Assembly (NCBI GenBank): GCA_015494775.1
Contig: WGAP01000171.1
Span: forward strand, 1 to 7,829
Length of the DNA: 7,829 bases
Direction: 5' to 3'
DNA from: Flavobacteriales bacterium
Lineage (GTDB): Bacteria; Bacteroidota; Bacteroidia; Flavobacteriales; Flavobacteriaceae
Shown here: positions 1 through 5,899 of the stretch, piece after piece
How positions within the stretch are numbered: position 1 is the first letter of the stretch
How the letters are laid out: every line of letters begins with the position of its first letter
Notes under the pieces: generated by a model
Told to the model about the DNA's origin: nothing
Database searches by the model: none
What the model saw: only the letters and a program-made list of their open reading frames with translations
Position numbers and translations under genes: made by a program

Positions 1-1200
1 ATTACCGGACTGGATGCCATCACTTTTCAACCCAATTCGGGTGCTGCGGGCGAATATACCGGCATGAGCATCGTCAAGGCCTATTTCGAAGCCCGCGGAG
101 AGCATCAACGGAACGTAGCGCTTATTCCCGCATCGGCCCACGGCACCAATCCCGCCTCGGCGGTAATGGCCGGTTTTCGCGTGGTGGTGGTGCGCACGTT
201 GGAAAACGGCAACATCGACACCGGCGATTTGGCCGAAAAGGCCGAAAAATATGCAAACGAACTTGCGGTGTTTATGGTAACCTACCCTTCCACCCACGGC
301 GTGTTTGAAAAAGACATCGTGCGGATGAGCGAAATTGTTCACCGCCACGGTGGATTGGTTTATATGGACGGCGCCAACATGAACGCCCAAATGGGCCTGA
401 CGTCGCCCGCAGCCATCGGCGCCGACCTTTGCCATTTGAATTTGCACAAAACTTTTGCCATGCCCCACGGCGGTGGTGGGCCGGGCGTAGGCCCCGTGGC
501 CGTCAAGGCGTTTTTAAAGGATTATTTGCCCAATCACGGTTTGGTGAAAACCGGTGGCGCCCAAGGGCACCAAGTGGCTGCCGCGCCTTACGGTTCGGCC
601 ATGCTGCTGCCCGTTTCCTACGCCTACATCCGGCTGATGGGTGCCGAAGGGCTGCGCAAAAGTTCGGAAATAGCCATTCTCAACGCCAATTATTTGGAAC
701 ATCTGATTTCGCCTTATTTCCCTACGCTCTACAAGGGCGAAGGCGGTCGTGTGGCCCATGAATTTATCGCCGACTTGCGTCCGTTCAAACACAAGGTTGG
801 TGTGATGGATGTGGCCAAGCGCTTGATGGACTACGGCTATCATGCGCCTACGGTTTCGTTCCCCGTGGCCGGCACCTTGATGATCGAACCCACCGAGAGC
901 GAGAGCAAGGCCGAACTGGATCGTTTTGCCGGGGTGATGAAAGCCATTTACCAGGAGATTCAGGCCGTGGAAGAAGGCAATGACGATGCACCCTTGTTTC
1001 ACGCTCCGCATACGGCCGAAGAAGTAACCGCCGACGTGTGGTTCCACGGCTACACGCGCCAAAAGGCCGCTTATCCATTGCCTTGGATTGCCGCCAACAA
1101 GTATTGGCCGCCCGTAGCCCGCGTGGACGATGCCTATGGCGACCGTCATTTGCATTGCACCTGCGATCCGCCCGAAAGCTATGCCAACGAAGAAGCATAA
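1..1200 (+). CDS. gcvP: Glycine dehydrogenase (decarboxylating), P protein, C-terminal part (5' truncated by window)
   Basis: P protein of the glycine cleavage system. It decarboxylates glycine using pyridoxal phosphate and passes the aminomethyl group to the lipoyl arm of GcvH in the cytoplasm. The reading frame is open from base 1, so the start lies outside the window. The visible 399 residues correspond to the second, PLP-binding half of a protein usually about 950 residues long. Seen in the sequence: the [19 protein letters not shown] segment at the very start, the [10 protein letters not shown] loop, the [10 protein letters not shown] strand, and [16 protein letters not shown], whose Lys codon at 448-450 is the expected PLP Schiff-base lysine. 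The C-terminus has the family-typical [17 protein letters not shown] segment. No frameshift is seen. The next gene starts inside its last codons, so the two are probably co-transcribed. Identification is firm; only the N-terminal half is unseen. Confidence 0.97.
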   Translation: MTGLDAITFQPNSGAAGEYTGMSIVKAYFEARGEHQRNVALIPASAHGTNPASAVMAGFRVVVVRTLENGNIDTGDLAEKAEKYANELAVFMVTYPSTHGVFEKDIVRMSEIVHRHGGLVYMDGANMNAQMGLTSPAAIGADLCHLNLHKTFAMPHGGGGPGVGPVAVKAFLKDYLPNHGLVKTGGAQGHQVAAAPYGSAMLLPVSYAYIRLMGAEGLRKSSEIAILNANYLEHLISPYFPTLYKGEGGRVAHEFIADLRPFKHKVGVMDVAKRLMDYGYHAPTVSFPVAGTLMIEPTESESKAELDRFAGVMKAIYQEIQAVEEGNDDAPLFHAPHTAEEVTADVWFHGYTRQKAAYPLPWIAANKYWPPVARVDDAYGDRHLHCTCDPPESYANEEA

Positions 1201-1744
1201 ACCGCCCAAACGGCTGCATTTTATCGCGCTGGTAGTCCCCGAACCCGTCCAAACGGAATTGACGGATTTCAAACACCTGGCACGGGAACGCTTCGGTGCG
1301 GGGCACGCCTTGAATGCCCCGGCACACATTACGCTTGTTCCACCCTTTTTTGCCACCGAAGCACAGGTGGAAGATTTCCTGCCCCTATTGGCGGAATTTG
1401 CGGCAAATCATCCGCCTTTTGACTTGGAAACAAGGAATTTCGGACGTTTCGGTAACCGGGTAATTTATGCCGATGTAACACCCCATCCGGAACTCAACAG
1501 GTTCCAGGCGGAACTTTTCGAACTTTTCAAATCCCGTTTTCCGTCCTACCGCAAGCCCAACCGTTTTCATCCGCACCTGACGGTTGCCCACCGCGATTTG
1601 ACGCCGGAACAATTTCCCGCGGCCTGGCAATATTTTTCCGCGCAATCTTACGTGCGGCAATTCCATGTGGACCGGTTGAGCGTGCTTATCCACCGCGAAC
1701 GGAAATGGCACATTAAGGCGCAGTTGCCGTTCGAAACCACTTAG
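1181..1744 (+). CDS. 2H phosphoesterase / 2'-5' RNA ligase superfamily protein
   Basis: Small soluble protein (187 aa from ATG 1181) of the 2H phosphoesterase fold, the superfamily of LigT/ThpR RNA ligases and cyclic phosphodiesterases. Both hallmark HxT motifs are present: His49-Ile-Thr51 (AHITLVPPF) and His132-Leu-Thr134 ([11 protein letters not shown]), 83 residues apart as expected for the two-lobed active site. These catalyse attack on or hydrolysis of 2',3'-cyclic phosphate ends. I chose ATG 1181 because the conserved first strand ([11 protein letters not shown]) begins about 10 residues later. In-frame ATGs at 1130 and 1136 would add a non-conserved extension lying within gcvP. The start overlaps the gcvP end by 20 bp, suggesting translational coupling. 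The gene converges on truB with a 29-bp gap. Substrate unknown: RNA-end ligase, cyclic phosphodiesterase or nucleotide hydrolase are all possible, and the family motifs do not decide among them. Confidence 0.88.
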   Translation: MPTKKHKPPKRLHFIALVVPEPVQTELTDFKHLARERFGAGHALNAPAHITLVPPFFATEAQVEDFLPLLAEFAANHPPFDLETRNFGRFGNRVIYADVTPHPELNRFQAELFELFKSRFPSYRKPNRFHPHLTVAHRDLTPEQFPAAWQYFSAQSYVRQFHVDRLSVLIHRERKWHIKAQLPFETT

Positions 1745-1773
1745 GGAACTTCGAATTCCTTAAAAGTTAAAGG

Positions 1774-2481
1774 TCAAATATTCAACTCCATCCACCGGTC
1801 GGGCGCGATGGCATTGTCCACCGAAAACCGGCCGATATGCGTACGGCGAAGGCCGGCCAAATAACCCCCGCACCCCAAGGCCTGCCCGATGTCGTGGGCC
1901 AAACTGCGGATGTAGGTTCCCTTGCTCACGCGCGTGCGAAAATGCACCTCGGGCGGTGTGAAATCAAGCAATTCCAACCGGTGAATATGCACCGGTCGCG
2001 GCTCAACGGGCACGTCCGTTTGGCCTTTGCGCGCCAGTTCATAAAGCCGCTTGCCACCCTTGCGCACGGCCGAAAACACCGGGGGAAGTTGCAATTGCGG
2101 TCCCATAAACCGAGCAAAAACTTCCGAAATTTGTTCGCGGGTAATATGTTCGTAGGGCTTGAAATCTTCGGGCGGCGTTTCGCGGTCGTAGGAAGGCGTA
2201 ACGGCACCCAGGCGGATGATTCCTTCGTAAGTTTTATCGGCCTGTTGGATGCTTTGCAAAAGCTTGGTGGCCGGGCCTATGCCGATGAGCAATAATCCGG
2301 TGGCCAAGGGATCCAAAGTGCCTCCGTGGCCAACTTTGATATTTTTGCGGTCGAATTTTTTGCGTAGCACCGAACGGATTTTGCCCACCACATCGAAGGA
2401 CGTCCATCCTTCGGGTTTGTCAATCAGCAGGATTTTCCCCTTGCGCAGGTCTTGTTCGGTTACGATAAATTCGTCGTTCAT
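1774..2481 (-). CDS. truB: tRNA pseudouridine(55) synthase TruB
   Basis: Converts U55 in the T-arm of tRNAs to pseudouridine. The protein is 235 aa from ATG 2481; a GTG one codon upstream (2484) is possible but less likely. Seen: LLIDKPEGWTSFDVV near residues 18-32 (motif I region) and GHGGTLDPLATGLL with the catalytic Asp at residue 57, the KTYEG strand, the FSAVRKGGKRLYELAR segment, and RVSKGTYIRSLAHDIGQ, the active-site Arg/Tyr-containing motif. It ends with the RTHIGRFSVDNA strand soon before the C-terminus, so a C-terminal PUA domain is absent or minimal; short TruB proteins of this kind are common in Bacteroidota. The ATG lies 7 bp after the uppP stop, so it is the last visible gene of the minus-strand operon. 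No queA follows; the convergent 2H phosphoesterase gene is there instead. Confidence 0.97.
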   Translation of the reverse strand: MNDEFIVTEQDLRKGKILLIDKPEGWTSFDVVGKIRSVLRKKFDRKNIKVGHGGTLDPLATGLLLIGIGPATKLLQSIQQADKTYEGIIRLGAVTPSYDRETPPEDFKPYEHITREQISEVFARFMGPQLQLPPVFSAVRKGGKRLYELARKGQTDVPVEPRPVHIHRLELLDFTPPEVHFRTRVSKGTYIRSLAHDIGQALGCGGYLAGLRRTHIGRFSVDNAIAPDRWMELNI

Positions 2482-2488
2482 CACGCGG

Positions 2489-3262
2489 CTATTTGAAGGT
2501 ATAAATCCAAACCAAAATCAGCAAGCCCAAAACAATACGATAGTAGCCGAACAGGCGAAAACCGTGGTTGGCAATATAGCGGATAAAAAATTTGATGGCC
2601 AACATGGCCACCACAAAGGCCACGGCATTGCCAAAAAGTATCAATTGTATGTGATGCGTGTCCAATTGCAGGCCTTCATTGTAAAAATCCCACAATTTTT
2701 TGGATGTAGCACCCAGCATGGTGGGTACTGCCAGAAAAAAGGAAAATTCCACGGCGGTTTTGCGGTCGAGTTTTTGAAGCATGCCGCCGATAATCGTAGC
2801 GCCGCTACGCGACACCCCCGGCACCATGGCCAGGGTTTGAAAAAGTCCGATACGCAGGGCTTTGCCGGGCGTAATATCCGTATCATGATAACCGCCCCAC
2901 CAATCGTCGGCTTTGAGAAACACCAAACCGCCCAAAATCAACATCACGGCCACCACCAACGAACTGCCCAAAAGCCGGTCTATCAGGTCGTTGAAAAGCA
3001 AGCCGAAAACCACCGCCGGCATAAAGGCAATCAACAGCTTGTAGTAAAAATCCCAGGATTTGAAAAAACGTTTCCAATAAAGCACCACCACCGAAAGGAT
3101 GGCGCCCAGTTGAATCACCACAATGTAGAGTTTGGTAAAGGACGCATCGGGATGGATACGGAAAATATCGGCCGTGAGAATCATGTGGCCGGTGGACGAC
3201 ACGGGCAAAAACTCCGTAATGCCTTCCACAACGGCCAGGAGCAAGGCCTGCAACCAACTCAT
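2489..3262 (-). CDS. uppP: Undecaprenyl-diphosphate phosphatase UppP (BacA)
   Basis: Integral membrane phosphatase that converts undecaprenyl diphosphate to the monophosphate carrier lipid for peptidoglycan and other envelope polymers. The 257-residue length fits the family (about 260-275). Seen: the N-terminal motif VVEGITEFLPVSSTGH with Glu13, Glu17 and His26, and the second motif VPGVSRSGAT at 147-156 with Arg152. These correspond to the known catalytic E/Q-xxx-E, His and Arg residues. Several hydrophobic stretches follow (roughly residues 45-62, 77-91, 101-116, 173-188, 207-226 and 237-255), consistent with a polytopic protein. The ATG overlaps the stop of the DUF3098 gene (ATGA, 3259-3262), so translation is probably coupled, and truB follows after 7 bp. 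No odd features; no separate promoter is seen. Confidence 0.97.
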   Translation of the reverse strand: MSWLQALLLAVVEGITEFLPVSSTGHMILTADIFRIHPDASFTKLYIVVIQLGAILSVVVLYWKRFFKSWDFYYKLLIAFMPAVVFGLLFNDLIDRLLGSSLVVAVMLILGGLVFLKADDWWGGYHDTDITPGKALRIGLFQTLAMVPGVSRSGATIIGGMLQKLDRKTAVEFSFFLAVPTMLGATSKKLWDFYNEGLQLDTHHIQLILFGNAVAFVVAMLAIKFFIRYIANHGFRLFGYYRIVLGLLILVWIYTFK

Positions 3263-3519
3263 CGGCCGGATTTTTTATCCGGATTGCGCAAAATGGCATA
3301 TACTTCCACCAAAAAGCCCGCTACGATAAGCGCAGGCGCCAGGCGGATACGACGGAAGCTGAAAATTGAAGGGTCAAATCCGTGGGGTGCGTAGGAACCT
3401 TTGCCCCCGGCCATCAGAATAAATCCCAACACTATCAATCCCAGTCCGATAAACATCCAGCGGTAGTTTTCCTTGCCGAAAAGCGGTGTATAGCCGTTGT
3501 TATCTTTTTTATTTGCCAT
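3259..3519 (-). CDS. DUF3098 family small membrane protein
   Basis: An 86-residue protein with two predicted transmembrane helices, about residues 20-38 (MFIGLGLIVLGFILMAGG) and 60-77 (LAPALIVAGFLVEVYAIL). They are joined by a loop containing FSFRRIRLAP, the pattern I associate with DUF3098. The N-terminus is polar and lysine-rich; the C-terminus (NPDKKSGR) is also charged. No catalytic residues are evident and no function is established. In Bacteroidota, genes of this family commonly sit directly upstream of uppP, often behind ftsX, which fits a role at the cell envelope; that role is inference from position only. Here the upstream gene is an M42 peptidase ending 19 bp before this ATG, and the stop overlaps the uppP start by 4 bp. 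Confidence 0.88.
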   Translation of the reverse strand: MANKKDNNGYTPLFGKENYRWMFIGLGLIVLGFILMAGGKGSYAPHGFDPSIFSFRRIRLAPALIVAGFLVEVYAILRNPDKKSGR

Positions 3520-3538
3520 TGTCGTTTGGTTTTTTCCG

Positions 3539-4630
3539 TTAATCGAAATAGGAGAGCGAAATGCCGGGCTTGATGTTTTCGAGCGTGGCCGCCATCAGCC
3601 GTATCAGGTTTTCCACATCATCCTTATGCACCGTTTCCACGGTGGTGTGCATATAACGCAGCGGCAAGGAAATCAAGGCCGACGGAACGCCGCCGTTGGA
3701 ATAGGCAAACGCATCGGTGTCGGTGCCCGTGCTGCGCGATGAAGCCAGCCGTTGGAAAGGAATATTGTTAGCGCGGGCCGTGTCGATAATCAGGTCGCGC
3801 ACCTTATGGTGAACGGCCGGCGCATAGGAAATTACCGGTCCGTTGCCCAGGCGGATTTCGCCTTCTTTTTTCTTGTTAATCATGGGCGTGGTGGTGTCGT
3901 GGCACACGTCGGTAACGATGGCCATGTCGGGCTTGATGGTTTCGGTGATCATTTGCGCGCCGCGGAGCCCGATTTCTTCCTGCACCGAATTGACCACATA
4001 AAGCCCGAACGGGAGTTTGATGTTATTTTCACGAATAATCCGCAGCGTTTCGGCAATCATAAAACCGCCCATGCGGTTGTCCAAGGCACGGCCTACGTAG
4101 CGGTTTTTGTTGAGCACGAAAAATTCGTCGGGATAGGTGATAACGCTTCCCACGTGCACGCCCAGTTTTTCCACTTCGGCCTTGTCCTTGGCGCCGACGT
4201 CCACAAAGATGTTTTCCACCTTGGGACATTCTTCCTTGCCGTGGAGCCGTGTATGAATGGCCGGCCAGCCGAAAATACCTTCCACAACGCCTTTGTCGGT
4301 GTGGATGTGCACCTTTTTGGACGGGGCAATCATGTGGTCGGAGCCGCCGTTGCGAATAACGTAAATCAAACCGTCATCGGTGATGTAGTTCACATACCAC
4401 GAAATTTCGTCGGCATGAGCTTCGATGACCACCTTGAAATCGGCCCCGGGATTCACCACCGCCACGGCCGTTCCGTAGGCATCGGTGATAAAGTCGTCGG
4501 CGTAGGGACGCAGATAATCCATCCACAGTTTTTGGCCGTTATATTCGTAGCCCGTCGGCGCGGCATTGTTGATGTATTTTTGAAGGAAGGCAAAAGATTT
4601 ACGCCCGATGATTTTCTTGAATTTTTTCAT
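3539..4630 (-). CDS. M42 family metallo-aminopeptidase (glutamyl/general aminopeptidase, endoglucanase M-like)
   Basis: Cytosolic two-metal aminopeptidase of family M42 (tetrahedral TET-type peptidases), removing N-terminal residues from peptides. From ATG 4630 the protein has 363 residues, a normal length; an in-frame upstream ATG (4708) would add a non-conserved extension across the promoter region. Expected metal ligands and catalytic residues are all visible: His72 and Asp74 in EAHADEI, Asp184 in GRALDNRMGG, the catalytic Glu218 with ligand Glu219 in NSVQEEIGLRGA, Asp241 in VTDVCHD, and His328 in RYMHTTVE. No signal peptide is seen. The STGTDTDAFAYSNGG segment is also typical. It is first in the minus-strand cluster with DUF3098, uppP and truB, and has its own candidate -7 box at 4655-4662. 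Substrate preference (glutamyl, lysyl or broad) cannot be read from the sequence. Confidence 0.95.
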   Translation of the reverse strand: MKKFKKIIGRKSFAFLQKYINNAAPTGYEYNGQKLWMDYLRPYADDFITDAYGTAVAVVNPGADFKVVIEAHADEISWYVNYITDDGLIYVIRNGGSDHMIAPSKKVHIHTDKGVVEGIFGWPAIHTRLHGKEECPKVENIFVDVGAKDKAEVEKLGVHVGSVITYPDEFFVLNKNRYVGRALDNRMGGFMIAETLRIIRENNIKLPFGLYVVNSVQEEIGLRGAQMITETIKPDMAIVTDVCHDTTTPMINKKKEGEIRLGNGPVISYAPAVHHKVRDLIIDTARANNIPFQRLASSRSTGTDTDAFAYSNGGVPSALISLPLRYMHTTVETVHKDDVENLIRLMAATLENIKPGISLSYFD

Positions 4631-4654
4631 AGGTTTCTTCCGAATTGTTTCGCT

Positions 4655-4662
4655 CAAAATTA
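4655..4662 (-). promoter_or_regulatory. Candidate Bacteroidota -7 box for the M42 peptidase operon
   Basis: Read on the minus strand this is TAATTTTG, an exact match to the Bacteroidota -7 consensus TAnnTTTG, ending 24 bp before the ATG at 4630. A TTTC, one base off the -33 consensus TTTG, lies 19 nt upstream, close to the usual spacing. The pattern is short and the region is AT-rich, so this remains a prediction. Confidence 0.5.
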
Positions 4663-4689
4663 CGGAAAATAATTTTGCCGCGAAATGGC

Positions 4690-4697
4690 TATATTTG
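4690..4697 (+). promoter_or_regulatory. Candidate -7 box for the cytochrome b561 gene
   Basis: TATATTTG matches TAnnTTTG exactly and ends 25 bp before the ATG at 4723. No TTTG is found at the usual 19-21 nt distance; the nearest is at 4674-4677, only 12 nt upstream. The box faces away from the M42 promoter 27 bp to its left, so the two genes share one short divergent promoter region. Confidence 0.5.
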
Positions 4698-4722
4698 TAA
4701 CCAATCAATAAAACAAAGAACG

Positions 4723-5244
4723 ATGAACACGCAAAAGTATCCCAAACCCCTTATCATTATGCACTGGCTCACGGTTTTGCTCCTCGTGGTGGAAGCCGGC
4801 ATAGGGATTTATATGGAAAGTTTGGAATTCAACGAACAAAACTTCGGTTTTTACCGCTTGCATGCCTTTACGGGCGTTTTCATTTTGATAATCACGCTTA
4901 TCAGGTTCAGTTACAAAGTGCGCCATTTGCACGACTTGCCACAAATCGAATACTATGGCAAGGGCCATGAAATCCTGGTCAAAAGCGTGCACGGGCTGAT
5001 GTATTTGCTCTTGATTGTCATTCCCATTGTAGGTTTTTATTCCATTTACGTGATCGGCGGGCTCAAATACGATTTGGGCGGGCCTTTCCCCTCGCAGGAA
5101 CCCCCGCACAGCATTACCGAAATTCACGAAAACCTCGTAATTCTTTTGGGTATTTTGGCCCTTATTCACATTGCCGGCGTGGTGATGTATGCCAAGAAAA
5201 CGGGCGAAAATCCTTTGCGCCGTATGTGTTTGTTGATCAAATAA
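4723..5244 (+). CDS. Cytochrome b561-type (PF01292-like) four-helix membrane cytochrome
   Basis: A 173-residue protein with four hydrophobic helices, about residues 10-28, 43-63, 88-112 and 133-157. Its histidines are placed as in the bacterial diheme cytochrome b561 / Ni-Fe hydrogenase cytochrome b fold: His14 (IMHWL) in helix 1, His47 (YRLHAFTG) in helix 2, and His135 and His149 (EIHENL...LIHIAG), 14 residues apart, in helix 4. His90 sits at the start of helix 3. Such proteins bind two b hemes and move electrons between quinones and partners in the inner membrane; the partner here is unknown. I chose ATG 4723 because residues before it are not membrane-like and would start upstream of the promoter box. 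No hydrogenase or dehydrogenase gene is adjacent. The gene appears monocistronic, followed by non-coding DNA. Confidence 0.88.
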   Translation: MNTQKYPKPLIIMHWLTVLLLVVEAGIGIYMESLEFNEQNFGFYRLHAFTGVFILIITLIRFSYKVRHLHDLPQIEYYGKGHEILVKSVHGLMYLLLIVIPIVGFYSIYVIGGLKYDLGGPFPSQEPPHSITEIHENLVILLGILALIHIAGVVMYAKKTGENPLRRMCLLIK

Positions 5245-5251
5245 TTTTTTA

Positions 5252-5489
5252 GGGCGCCCGGCCGCTCGCGTTCTTGCAAGCCGCGTTGCTTCACTTTCGT
5301 TTGCACCGCGGCGCAATCACGCGGCGCCCGTCGGGCTGTCCGCTCATATTCGCCTTGGCGGATGCCGTGGTTTTGCGCGGGCGCGCGTGCCACGCGCCCG
5401 CGCCCGCCCGTGCGTGGGGCTTCCGCCGGTCGCCTCCGCCGGGCGGAAAACCATCGGCACCGCCGGCGGCTCATACCGCTTCCATCCCT
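5252..5489 (-). ncRNA. Probable structured non-coding RNA element (Bacteroidota intergenic RNA-like)
   Basis: A GC-rich 238-bp element with no credible protein. On the minus strand it begins with CCAGGGATGGAAGCGG (ending near 5476) and later reads GAATATGAGCGGACAGCCCG (5332-5351). From memory these two halves resemble a conserved pair (GGGAUGGAAGCGG ... AUAUAGCGGACAGCCCG) that recurs between genes in many Bacteroidota. The Flavo-1 RNA family is one name to test; I have not confirmed it. Between the halves lies a strong stem: 5357-5361/5460-5464, 5363-5367/5455-5459 and 5368-5374/5447-5453, 17 pairs with two single-base bulges. It is capped in part by an 11-bp hairpin (5375-5385/5393-5403). 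A second domain closes with a 7-bp helix, 5252-5258/5323-5329, enclosing 5280-5285/5307-5312. A -7 box sits just upstream (5494-5501). Strand is inferred from the motif and this box. No U-rich terminator is seen at the 3' side. It might instead be a repeated DNA element. Confidence 0.5.
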
Positions 5490-5493
5490 GGCG

Positions 5494-5501
5494 CAAATTT
5501 A
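5494..5501 (-). promoter_or_regulatory. Candidate -7 box driving the minus-strand RNA element
   Basis: On the minus strand this is TAAATTTG, an exact TAnnTTTG match. It is followed directly by CGCCAGGGATGG, so transcription would start within a few bases of the CAGGGATGGAAGCGG motif of the proposed RNA. No clear TTTG is found at the -33 distance. The surrounding island is AT-rich, which raises the chance of a random match. Confidence 0.4.
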
Positions 5502-5507
5502 ATTATG

Positions 5508-5532
5508 AATTCTAAATTTTTAATTTTGAATT
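5508..5532. repeat. AT-rich inverted repeat in the island between the two GC-rich elements
   Basis: AATTC (5508-5512) pairs with GAATT (5528-5532), and AAATT (5514-5518) pairs with AATTT (5522-5526), with one T-T mismatch and a 3-base centre. An adjacent, partly overlapping 11-bp palindrome TTGATTATCAA lies at 5531-5541. On the plus strand, 5521-5528 is also TAATTTTG, another TAnnTTTG match facing the peroxiredoxin gene. The whole 5495-5570 island is strongly AT-rich, in contrast to both flanks. Function is unknown; a shared divergent promoter or a melting or protein-binding site is possible. Confidence 0.4.
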
Positions 5533-5570
5533 GATTATCAATAACTTACAATTTTTTTGATAAAAAATAA

Positions 5571-5850
5571 TCCGGCGACTTCCCGAGCAGACCAAGTCCG
5601 CTGCGTAGCAGCGGCCAAGGGCTGCGAGGGCCGCCGAGGAGACCCGAAGGGGCTCCGAGCGCGCGAAGGGAGACGCCGTAGGTGGCTCCCGAAGCATGCG
5701 AAGCAAGACAAGGCGCGGACTTTGCCCCGGCTCGTGGAAGCCGACGGCTTGCTGAGCACCGGAGCGAGACCCTTGGGGCTCGCGTAGGGCGGAGGGAAAC
5801 AAGGCGCGGCCTTGGCATCGGCCCCCGGAAGCCGAAGGTTCCCGGAGCGC
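5571..5850. repeat. GC-rich hairpin array with 91-bp imperfect internal duplication
   Basis: Non-coding, very GC-rich stretch made of small hairpins. They are: 5598-5604/5608-5614 (perfect 7 bp, GTA loop); 5638-5656 (GGAG-A-CCC-GAA-GGG-G-CTCC); 5668-5690 (GGGAG-A-CGCC-GTA-GGTG-G-CTCCC); 5738-5750 (AAGCC-GAC-GGCTT); 5764-5783 (GCGAG-A-CCC-TT-GGG-G-CTCGC); and 5825-5845 (CCGGAAGCC-GAA-GGTTCCCGG, one A-C mismatch). Three share the same GAG, A-G mismatch, C-run, short-loop design. The stretch 5708-5750 realigns without gaps to 5799-5841, offset 91 bp, beginning with the shared ACAAGGCGCGG. Outer pairing may extend to 5575-5581 with 5594-5601. Neither strand gives a plausible protein despite long open frames, which GC richness explains. 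It could be a structured leader of the following operon, a dispersed intergenic repeat, or a decayed RNA element. Transcribed strand undetermined. Confidence 0.6.
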
Positions 5851-5860
5851 ACATCATAAA

Positions 5861-5874
5861 ACGGAATATTCCGT
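5861..5874. promoter_or_regulatory. Candidate operator: 14-bp perfect palindrome at the peroxiredoxin promoter
   Basis: ACGGAATATTCCGT is a perfect 14-bp palindrome. Its last base is the first base of the -7 box TATCTTTG (5874-5881), so it fills the spacer between the expected -33 and -7 elements. A dimeric regulator bound here would block RNA polymerase. Position before a peroxidase gene hints at redox or metal control, but the regulator is not identifiable; the site does not match a regulator box I can name. Confidence 0.55.
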
Positions 5875-5881
5875 ATCTTTG
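5874..5881 (+). promoter_or_regulatory. Candidate -7 box of the peroxiredoxin-DUF2007-ABC operon
   Basis: TATCTTTG matches TAnnTTTG exactly and ends 18 bp before the ATG at 5900, giving a predicted leader of roughly 10-15 nt. No TTTG is found at the -33 distance, which may mean reliance on an activator or simply a weak -33. Confidence 0.55.
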
Positions 5882-5899
5882 AACTGAAATCCGTTCCTT

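Noticed and set aside
1742..1770. Possible bidirectional terminator between the convergent phosphoesterase and truB genes
   Set aside because: Only a 4-bp GGAA/TTCC stem (1745-1748/1756-1759) with no proper U-tract; too weak to call.
2249..3394. Plus-strand open frame (381 codons) across truB, uppP and DUF3098
   Set aside because: It crosses three confident minus-strand genes and encodes a His/Gln/Lys-rich product with no recognisable domain.
3752..4672. Plus-strand open frame (306 codons) opposite the M42 peptidase gene
   Set aside because: Antisense shadow of a gene with all catalytic residues intact; the product is rich in His, Val and Gly and resembles no family.
5245..5260. T-run plus GC-rich hairpin after the cytochrome gene as an intrinsic terminator
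   Set aside because: On the plus strand the T-run comes before the hairpin, and on the minus strand the hairpin is followed by an A-run, so the order is wrong for a terminator in either direction.
5166..5474. Minus-strand open frame over the left GC-rich element
   Set aside because: Arginine/alanine-rich product expected from GC-rich structured DNA; it also runs antisense into the cytochrome gene and the stem-loops explain the sequence better.
5571..5850. CRISPR array or tRNA/rRNA fragment in the repetitive GC-rich region
   Set aside because: The repeats are imperfect and not separated by regular unique spacers, there are no cas genes, and no tRNA cloverleaf or rRNA sequence is recognisable.
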